NCBI RefSeq assembly: GCF_020535245.1
Contig: NZ_CP084910.1
Coordinates: 2,642,501 to 2,706,500 of the forward strand
Length of the DNA stretch: 64,000 nt
From: Asticcacaulis sp. AND118
GTDB lineage: Bacteria; Pseudomonadota; Alphaproteobacteria; Caulobacterales; Caulobacteraceae
Reading direction: 5' to 3'
Positions within the stretch are counted from its first letter, which is position 1. Every line of letters begins with the position of its first letter. Made by a program: the position numbers and the translations under genes. The notes beneath the pieces were generated by a model that did not search any database, was not told the origin of the DNA, and saw only the letters and a list, made by a program, of their open reading frames with translations. Below are positions 56,054-64,000 of the stretch, one piece after another.

Positions 56054-57901
56054 TTGACGACCTTTAAAGATTTGGGCCTCTCGGCCAGCCTGCTCGCCAC
56101 GCTTGAAAAAGAGGGCTATCACACCCCTACCCCCATTCAGGCGCAGGCCATCCCCATCCTGCTGCAAAAGCACGACCTGCTGGGCATCGCCCAGACCGGC
56201 ACCGGTAAGACCGCGGCCTTCGCCCTGCCCATCCTGCACCACATCCTCAGCGACCGCATCATCCCGGCCTCGCGCACCTGCCGCGTGCTGGTCCTGTCGC
56301 CGACGCGCGAACTGGCGACCCAGATCGCCGACAGCTTCAAGGCCTATTCGAAGGGCCTCGGCCTTCAGATCGCCACCATCTTCGGCGGCGTGAAGTACGG
56401 CCCGCAGTATAAGGCCCTGCAAGGCGGCCTCGATATCCTCGTGGCCACGCCGGGCCGTCTGATCGACCATATCGAGCAGAAGACCATCGACCTGAAGTCG
56501 GTCGAGCACCTCGTCCTCGACGAAGCCGACCAGATGCTCGACATGGGCTTCATCAAGCCGATCCGTCAGGTCGCCTCGCGTCTGCCGGCCAAGCGTCAGA
56601 ACCTGTTCTTCTCGGCCACCATGCCGAAGGAAATCGCCGGTCTGGCCAACGAACTGCTGACCGACCCCAAGAAGGTCGAGATCACGCCGGAAGCCACCAC
56701 GGCCGAGCGCGTGTCGCAGCAGGTCATCTTCATCGAACAGCAGCGCAAGCGCGCCCTGCTGTCGGAACTTTATGCCGATGAAAAGCTGGCCCGCACCCTG
56801 ATCTTCACCCGCACCAAGCGCGGCGCGGATCGCGTGGCCGCCTATCTGCAGGCCGGTGGCGTCGAAGCCGCCGCCATCCACGGCGACAAGAACCAGTCGC
56901 AGCGCGAGCGCGCGCTTCAGGCCTTCAAGGCCGGTCGCGTCCGCGCGCTTGTCGCCACCGATATCGCCGCGCGCGGTATCGACGTCGACAACGTCACCCA
57001 CGTCATCAACTACGAACTGCCCTTCGTCGCCGAAGCCTATGTGCACCGCATCGGCCGTACGGCCCGCGCCGGCAAGGAAGGTCATTCGATCACGCTGGTG
57101 GCCGATGACGAGCGCAAGCTGCTGAAAGACATCGAGCGCATCACCCGTCAGCGCATCCCGTCGTGGGACCGCCGCAAGGATCAGGCGCTGAAGCTGCTCG
57201 ACGAGGCCATCCTCGCTTCGGGTCAGACCGAAAAGCCGAAGACCCCGGACCGCGTCGTCGAAAAGACCGCCCGTCACACCGACCCGGACGCCGAGCGCGT
57301 GCACAAGCGTTCGCGCAACCGCCCCCATCGTGAGTCTGGTCGCGACGAGCGCCGTGACCGTGGCAATGGCCGCGACGGCGATAATTCGCGCGGTGAACGC
57401 ACCTTCGGCAAGAAGGACGCCTTCGGGGGTCGCGCCGAACGCCAAGAACGCAATCAGGCCCGTCCGGAACGCACCGAGCGTTACGACCCGATGGCCGCCG
57501 AGCGCGCCCCGGCCAAGGCGTCTCGCGAATTCCCGGCGGCCGAACGCGCGTTTGGCGACAAGCCGCGTTTCGACGGTCCGCGTGGCGAAAAGCCCCGCTT
57601 CGACAAGCCGAAGGGCGATCGTCCGTTCAAGAAGCGTGACGATGCTCGTGGCGAAGGTCGCGACACCCGCTTCTTCGAAGACCGTCCGGCGCGTCCGGCG
57701 GCAGAACGTGCGGAACGTCCCGCAGGCGAACGCCCTGCCGGCGCGCGCCAGTTCGACGACCGTAAGAAGAAGCCTTTCGGCAAGTCGGCCAGCGGCAAGC
57801 TGGGCGGTCGCAAGACCAACACCAAGCCGCGCGCGCACCATAGCGAGCCGGTCAACCGTTCGGAAGGCGCACAACTGAAGCGCCGTTCGCGTAACGGCTG
57901 A
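56054..57901 (+). CDS. rhlE: DEAD-box ATP-dependent RNA helicase (RhlE-like)
   Basis: 615 residues. Helicase core 1-375: Q motif (GYHTPTPIQAQAIP), Walker A AQTGTGKT, VLDEADQMLDMG, FFSATMP, and ARGIDVDNVTHVINYELP with HRIGRTARAG. After about 385 a long basic, Arg/Asp/Gly-rich tail with many RPERTER-, GEKPRFD-like repeats is likely disordered and RNA-binding. Translation starts at TTG 56054 (no upstream ATG fits), which limits expression. A strong terminator follows. Confidence 0.93.
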   Translation: MTTFKDLGLSASLLATLEKEGYHTPTPIQAQAIPILLQKHDLLGIAQTGTGKTAAFALPILHHILSDRIIPASRTCRVLVLSPTRELATQIADSFKAYSKGLGLQIATIFGGVKYGPQYKALQGGLDILVATPGRLIDHIEQKTIDLKSVEHLVLDEADQMLDMGFIKPIRQVASRLPAKRQNLFFSATMPKEIAGLANELLTDPKKVEITPEATTAERVSQQVIFIEQQRKRALLSELYADEKLARTLIFTRTKRGADRVAAYLQAGGVEAAAIHGDKNQSQRERALQAFKAGRVRALVATDIAARGIDVDNVTHVINYELPFVAEAYVHRIGRTARAGKEGHSITLVADDERKLLKDIERITRQRIPSWDRRKDQALKLLDEAILASGQTEKPKTPDRVVEKTARHTDPDAERVHKRSRNRPHRESGRDERRDRGNGRDGDNSRGERTFGKKDAFGGRAERQERNQARPERTERYDPMAAERAPAKASREFPAAERAFGDKPRFDGPRGEKPRFDKPKGDRPFKKRDDARGEGRDTRFFEDRPARPAAERAERPAGERPAGARQFDDRKKKPFGKSASGKLGGRKTNTKPRAHHSEPVNRSEGAQLKRRSRNG

Positions 57902-57975
57902 TGACGCCGAGGGAATTGTTGCATTTTCATCATTGTGAATGCAGCCGCTTTCCGCTTTAACATCTGTATGTTCCA

Positions 57976-58010
57976 GCGCCCCCTGAAACAGGTTTTCAGG
58001 GGGCGCGATT
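57976..58010 (+). terminator. Rho-independent terminator after the helicase gene
   Basis: GCGCCCCCTGAAA / TTTTCAGGGGGCGC stem followed by GATTTTAT. It rules out the longer upstream start for the M1 peptidase. Confidence 0.92.
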
Positions 58011-58027
58011 TTATGGGGATACGGACG

Positions 58028-59962
<1,935 letters not shown>

Positions 59963-59989
59963 AGCGATCCTTAAGGTTTAGGGCGTAGG

Positions 59990-60421
59990 ATGCGCGGAAT
60001 TTCATCCTACCGCGCCCGTCCCATGTCCACGCCAGAGACCAAATCCGTGCTGATCGTCGACGACCATGAGGTCAATCGGCGCATTGCGGGCCTGTTCCTG
60101 CAACCCCTGGGCTGGACGGCGGTCATGGCAGCGGATGGGGCGCAGGCGCTCGATATCGCCGCGCATCAGCGTTTCGACGTAATTCTGATGGACATGGTGA
60201 TGCCCGGCCTGAACGGCATCCAGACCACAGCGGCCCTGCGCGATCCCGACAGTCTGAACGGCGACACGCCGGTCATCGCCGTCACCGGTACAGACTATAA
60301 TCGCGCCGAATGGGCGGCGGTGGGGGTGACGCAGTTCGTGATAAAGCCCGTCGATCCGGATGATCTGATCACCGCCGTCGAAGAGGCCATCCGCCCCGGC
60401 CGGCGAAGGGTGACGGCTTAA
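59990..60421 (+). CDS. Single-domain response regulator
   Basis: 143 residues, a lone CheY-like receiver: acidic pair VDDHE, phosphorylated Asp in ILMDMVMPGLNG, Thr in AVTGTDYN, Lys in FVIKPVDPDD. No output domain or kinase nearby. The ATG at 59990 has AGGG upstream; ATG 60023 would begin just ahead of the receiver and is equally possible. Its stop overlaps the kdgK stop by four bases on the other strand. Confidence 0.9.
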   Translation: MRGISSYRARPMSTPETKSVLIVDDHEVNRRIAGLFLQPLGWTAVMAADGAQALDIAAHQRFDVILMDMVMPGLNGIQTTAALRDPDSLNGDTPVIAVTGTDYNRAEWAAVGVTQFVIKPVDPDDLITAVEEAIRPGRRRVTA

Positions 60422-61437
60422 CGCTTGACGTCGAAGCCGTCGTCGCTGAGGAAGCCTTCCAGTTCGGCAACCGTGGCCAGGGCGAAATCGCCCGGCATGG
60501 CGTGCTTCAGGCAGCCGCCGGCGATGCCGTAGTCCAGCGCTTCCTTGTCCGATTTGCCGCTCAGTAGGCCGTGCAGCACACCCGCCGCAAAGGCGTCGCC
60601 GCCGCCGATCCGGTCGATTATGCGCGCGATGTCGTAGGTCCGCGTTTCCAGCGTTTCCTTCCGCGTATACATCAGCCCGGCCAGACGGTTGTGGTCGACA
60701 TTGACCTGTTCGCGGCGCGTGCAGATCAGGCGTTGCAGGTCGGGGAAGGCGCTGAAAGCGTGGTCCGCTGCGGCGCGGCTGCGCTCGTGACTGCCTGCCT
60801 CGCCGGGGAAGGTGGTCTTGAACACCAGTTCGATGTCGCGATAGCCGCCGAAGATCAGGTCGGCCTGCGCCATCAGTTGCGGGATCAGGCTGGGAGCGTC
60901 ACCGCCCCACGCTTCCCACAGCTTCGGGCGATAGTTGCAATCGAAGGAGACCTTTATGCCCAGGGTGCGGGCGATCTGCATGGCCTTCAACGCCCCCTGA
61001 AAGGCGTTAAGCCCCAGCGCCGCGGTCACGCCCGAAACGTGCAGCCACGACGCACCGTCAAGCAGCCTGGCCCAGTCGAAGGCCGAGAAGTCCGCCGTCG
61101 CGAAGGCCGAACCGGCGCGATCGTACAGAATGTCGGACGGACGGTGGATGCCGCCGGTCGTCAGAAAATACAGCCCCATGCGCCCGGCTGCCGTCGAGAC
61201 GCGCGCGGCGTCGACGCCGAAATATCGCAACTGCCCCACGGCGGCCTGCCCCAGATCGTTGTCCGGCACAACGCTGATCATGCGCGTGGCGTGGCCCAGA
61301 CGCGCCAAGCCGACCGCCACATTGGCTTCGGCTCCACCGACATACGGCGTCAGTTCCGGCAGGGTGTAGAGCGGATCGCGCCCGGCCGTCGACAGGCGGA
61401 TCAGCAGTTCCCCGAAACAGGTGAAGGCTTTGGTCAT
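60418..61437 (-). CDS. kdgK: 2-keto-3-deoxygluconate kinase (PfkB family)
   Basis: Phosphorylates KDG from uronate and sugar-acid breakdown into the Entner-Doudoroff pathway. 339 residues of ribokinase fold: TCFGELLIRLS, VGGAEANVAVGLARLG, FDCNYRPKLW, and the anion hole/base DRIGGGDAFAAGV (DTxGAGD in most relatives). Length and motifs fit KdgK; fructokinase is a weaker option. The downstream TonB receptor and the aldehyde dehydrogenase suit sugar-polymer use. Confidence 0.87.
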   Translation of the reverse strand: MTKAFTCFGELLIRLSTAGRDPLYTLPELTPYVGGAEANVAVGLARLGHATRMISVVPDNDLGQAAVGQLRYFGVDAARVSTAAGRMGLYFLTTGGIHRPSDILYDRAGSAFATADFSAFDWARLLDGASWLHVSGVTAALGLNAFQGALKAMQIARTLGIKVSFDCNYRPKLWEAWGGDAPSLIPQLMAQADLIFGGYRDIELVFKTTFPGEAGSHERSRAAADHAFSAFPDLQRLICTRREQVNVDHNRLAGLMYTRKETLETRTYDIARIIDRIGGGDAFAAGVLHGLLSGKSDKEALDYGIAGGCLKHAMPGDFALATVAELEGFLSDDGFDVKR

Positions 61438-61480
61438 GGCAGCATTCCGTTGGCTTTATTGTTGTCTGTAAGGCTTTAGA

Positions 61481-61524
61481 GCGCATCCCAAAAAGTGTGA
61501 AGCGGTTTTTGGATTTGGATGCGC
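61481..61524. repeat. Dispersed palindrome, GCGCATCC type (copy D)
   Basis: GCGCATCCCAAAAAGTG and GGATTTGGATGCGC arms, in the 311-base gap between the TonB receptor and kdgK. No gene is seen there. Confidence 0.75.
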
Positions 61525-61556
61525 GAAAGCAATGTGAACTGGGGTCCAGCCCCGCT

Positions 61557-61591
61557 TAAAAAAAAGAGACGCCGGAATGCACCGGCGCCTC
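61557..61591 (-). terminator. Rho-independent terminator after the TonB receptor
   Basis: GAG-ACGCCGG / CCGGCGCCTC stem with an A-run on its plus-strand left side, which reads as TTTTTTTT on the minus strand after the stem. It lies about 160 bases downstream of the receptor gene. Confidence 0.88.
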
Positions 61592-61703
61592 AGGATTCCG
61601 CCCTTCCGGGGGCGGCCGTGACAAAGGAACGCTTACGCTTACAAATCTAGCGCGGGATGATTTCAGATAGAAACATCATCCCACTCTAGTTTTTTGAGTG
61701 GTC

Positions 61704-61747
61704 GCGCAATTTTTCGGAAAAGTGGTATCCACTTTATCGGATTGCGC
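61704..61747. repeat. Dispersed palindrome (copy E) at the receptor stop codon
   Basis: GCGCAATTTTTCGGAAAAGTG on the left (21 bases, arms with GGATTGCGC on the right). It ends one base before the receptor's stop codon. Confidence 0.7.
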
Positions 61748-61748
61748 C

Positions 61749-64000
61749 TTAGTACTTGTAACGGAAGCCGAGATAGTACTGACGGCCCGGATGCGAGTAA
61801 TCGAGCAGCAGGTCGTTGGCGGTGTTACCCTGCGCCGTGTTATAGGACACGTAGCGGTCGTCGTATTCATCGGTCAGATTGATGCCTTCCAGAACCACCG
61901 TGAAGTGCTTGTTGACCTTGTAGGTGATCTGCGTATCGACGTTGAGCGTCTCGTTCTTGCCGGAGAAGTCGGCGCCCGAACCGGGGTTCAACTGTACCAG
62001 ATAACCCGCCCGGTAGGACGTGGCGACGCGCGCCGAGAGCTTTTCATCTTCATAGTAGAAGGTGACGTTATACGACTCCGGCGATAGGCCCAGCAGGTTC
62101 TCGCGGCGATAGGTCGTAGCCGTCGCCGAGGTCGAGACGACGTAGTTGATCTTCGATTCCACGTGCGTGTAGTTGAACACGCCGCCGGTGTGTGACAGGA
62201 AGCCCGGCAGGAAGGTGAAGGGCAGTTGCAGCGAAACCTCGTAGCCCTTGAGCTTGCCGCCCGGTGTGTTGACCGGCTGGGTGACGGTGTAAGACGTTGC
62301 GCCCGTTTGCCCCGTACCGGCCAGCAGATCTTCGCCGAAGCCGGTTTCCGAGAAAGGAATGACCCGCGCCAGATTCTGGATATAGGACTTGATGTCCTTT
62401 TCGAAGAAACCGACGGTGAACAGGGTGTCCTTGTTCGGATACCATTCGAAGCTCAGGTCCATCGTATTGGCCCGTACCGGATCGAGATAGGGGTTGCCGA
62501 TCGACAGGGTTTGCGAAGAGGTCGTGATCGAACCGCCCGGCGACAGGCTGGCCAGGGTCGGACGCGCCATGGTCTTGGCTGCAGCAAAGCGGACGAAGAT
62601 ATTCTCGACCGGCTCGACGACGACGTTCAACGCCGGCAATGTGTCCGAATAGCTGCGTTCGATCGTGGTAAGGATCGCTTCGGTGCCCTTGCCGATATAA
62701 CCCGACACGCGCTGATTGGTATCGGCCTTGCGCACGCCGATATTACCGCGCACCGGGATCGCCCCGAACTCGGTATTGAAATCAAGCTGGATATAGGCGG
62801 TTTCGTCACGCTCATGCGCCTCGCGATTGTTAGCGCGCGAGGACGAGTTGGTCGTGTTGACGGTGAAGGTGCCGTACTGGTTGGTGCAGCGGCAATCATA
62901 GCCGAAGGTCGAACGGATCAGGTCCAGATTAGGGATCAGGAAGGTGTTGCCTGCGACCGAAACGCTCTGGGCATATTTGCCGAGATCGGCCTGAATGGCA
63001 TTGACCAGGCCCGCCGAATAGCTGGTGCCGGTGGCCGCACGGTGCGCCGCCTCATCGCGCGTATTGGGGTTGGAGGTATAGCGACCCCACTCGATGGACT
63101 GGAAGTCGTACTTTTTGCTCGATGCACCGAACTTGATCTTGAAGACGTCGTTCAGATCGTAGTTGAAGTCGATCTTGGTCGTAGAGAACTTGTTCTCGAC
63201 GCTTTGCGGACGAATGCGGATCAGCGACGCGTCACCCAGAGCCGCGCTGGCGGCCGGGTTGGTGGCCGTGGTGTTGGGCGTATAGCTCCAGTAGCCGGCC
63301 TGATCCGGTGTGAAGCCGTTCTTGGTGCCGTAGTTGAACTTCGGCGCGGTCTTGTCGGTGAAGTCGTAGGAATAGCCCTGAACGTCATAGGCGTCGAAGG
63401 TGAAGGTCGTCTGTTCGGGATTATCCTGCAGCGAGTTTGAGGCACCGACCAGAACCTTCATCTTCAGCTTTTCGCCAATGTCCTGTTCCCAGGTCAGGTT
63501 GAGCTGTTTGAAGGTGGTCTTCAGTTCGTCGAAACGTTGCTCAGCGCGGACGTCAACATCGTTGAACGTACCCTTGACCATCGTGCCCTGGCTGTCGATC
63601 TCGTAATTATAGACGTCGGTCTTGGGCAGGCCCTGGCCGTTGCGGCTGAATGAGATGGCTTCGATTTCGTATTCCTGACGGTTCGACTCGAAGCTCGCAT
63701 ACATGGCGTCGAGCGTGATCAGCGTGCCTTCGAACGGACGCATCTGGAACGCACCGGTGACACCCAGACGCTTTTGATCCTGAATCAGACGCGAATAGCG
63801 CGGAATGCGCGGGTGCATGGCGCGGCTGATCTTCTGCGCCTCGCCGGTGAGGGCCGGGTTGGTCGAATGGGTTTCGGTGGTGTTGCAGGCGGCGTTGGCA
63901 TTGGTGCAGGCCGCGATATTGTTCCAGGTCGTACCGCCGTCAGTCGAGAAGCGTTCGAAACGCCCGACGTTAGACGCTGAATAGGCGTTTTCCCAGCGCG
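61749..64000 (-). CDS. TonB-dependent outer-membrane receptor (partial, N-terminus beyond the window)
   Basis: The frame is open past the right edge, giving over 750 residues of beta-barrel. Typical features are alternating amphipathic strands, FVRFAAAKTMARPTLASLSP, VEPVENIFVRF, and a C-terminal strand ending YYLGFRYKY, with aromatic last residue for BAM. It resembles the large sugar-type receptors of Caulobacterales (TIGR01782). The plug and TonB box are outside the window; an internal ATG at 63818 is not the start. Beside kdgK it suggests import of an oligosaccharide or uronate. Confidence 0.92.
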   Translation of the reverse strand, partial: RWENAYSASNVGRFERFSTDGGTTWNNIAACTNANAACNTTETHSTNPALTGEAQKISRAMHPRIPRYSRLIQDQKRLGVTGAFQMRPFEGTLITLDAMYASFESNRQEYEIEAISFSRNGQGLPKTDVYNYEIDSQGTMVKGTFNDVDVRAEQRFDELKTTFKQLNLTWEQDIGEKLKMKVLVGASNSLQDNPEQTTFTFDAYDVQGYSYDFTDKTAPKFNYGTKNGFTPDQAGYWSYTPNTTATNPAASAALGDASLIRIRPQSVENKFSTTKIDFNYDLNDVFKIKFGASSKKYDFQSIEWGRYTSNPNTRDEAAHRAATGTSYSAGLVNAIQADLGKYAQSVSVAGNTFLIPNLDLIRSTFGYDCRCTNQYGTFTVNTTNSSSRANNREAHERDETAYIQLDFNTEFGAIPVRGNIGVRKADTNQRVSGYIGKGTEAILTTIERSYSDTLPALNVVVEPVENIFVRFAAAKTMARPTLASLSPGGSITTSSQTLSIGNPYLDPVRANTMDLSFEWYPNKDTLFTVGFFEKDIKSYIQNLARVIPFSETGFGEDLLAGTGQTGATSYTVTQPVNTPGGKLKGYEVSLQLPFTFLPGFLSHTGGVFNYTHVESKINYVVSTSATATTYRRENLLGLSPESYNVTFYYEDEKLSARVATSYRAGYLVQLNPGSGADFSGKNETLNVDTQITYKVNKHFTVVLEGINLTDEYDDRYVSYNTAQGNTANDLLLDYSHPGRQYYLGFRYKY

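Overview
The window looks like a chromosome segment of an alphaproteobacterium, most likely a member of the Caulobacterales (Caulobacter/Asticcacaulis-like). This is inferred from the high G+C core, the cysG-DUF2849-cysI-DUF934-cysH operon, the pseudaminic acid genes, a large sugar-type TonB receptor and a KDG kinase. No 16S rRNA is present to confirm it.

Region 1 (1-2310): the 3' part of a type I restriction-modification operon on the minus strand (hsdM then hsdS, the latter cut by the window edge). hsdR is not in the window.

Region 2 (2311-18425): an integrated island of about 16.1 kb in the 3' end of a tRNA-Leu(CAG) gene. The tRNA is intact at the right end, next to a P4-type tyrosine integrase. 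A degenerate copy of the tRNA 3' end sits at 2311-2335, beside what looks like the tRNA's original terminator. TTACCCACA-type repeats lie just inside both ends and are probably integrase arm sites. The cargo is mostly defence and stress genes: a broken hipBA pair, a class II Fic protein with repeated operator-like motifs, a C5 methyltransferase paired with a MORC/MutL-like GHKL ATPase, an AlpA-like regulator, a complete Dcm-type methyltransferase / Vsr / MvaI-BcnI-type endonuclease operon, an unusual XRE-HTH fused to an ECF-like sigma factor, a DUF262-HNH nuclease and a DUF6173 protein. The most interesting candidates for something little described are the methyltransferase-ATPase pair and the HTH-sigma fusion.

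Region 3 (18500-31993): core and semi-core genes. These are an NDUFA9-like reductase, uppP, an HTH-fused citrate-synthase-like protein that has lost its catalytic residues, a CDF metal exporter with a GST, queG-GT2-pgi in one overlapping run, an aldehyde dehydrogenase with a LacI-type operator, a WbpE-like aminotransferase, and a GSU2403-type nucleotidyltransferase behind a large inverted repeat.

Region 4 (32000-50000): nitrogen and sulfur assimilation (amt, gltD-gltB; cysG-DUF2849-cysI-DUF934-cysH) around a pseudaminic acid group (pseG, pseH, pseF) with a PhyH-type oxygenase, a parD gene with a collapsed parE, and msrB.

Region 5 (50100-64000): a TetR regulator with a membrane protein, a GFA-type protein, Hsp33, a phosphoserine phosphatase-phosphoglycerate dehydrogenase fusion, a PilZ protein, a DEAD-box helicase with a long leader, an M1 peptidase lipoprotein, a single-domain response regulator, KDG kinase and a partial TonB-dependent receptor. 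Two families of dispersed intergenic palindromes (four copies of a CCTCCCC/CCCTCTCC type and five of a GCGCATCC...GGATGCGC type) are spread through the core but were not seen in the island.
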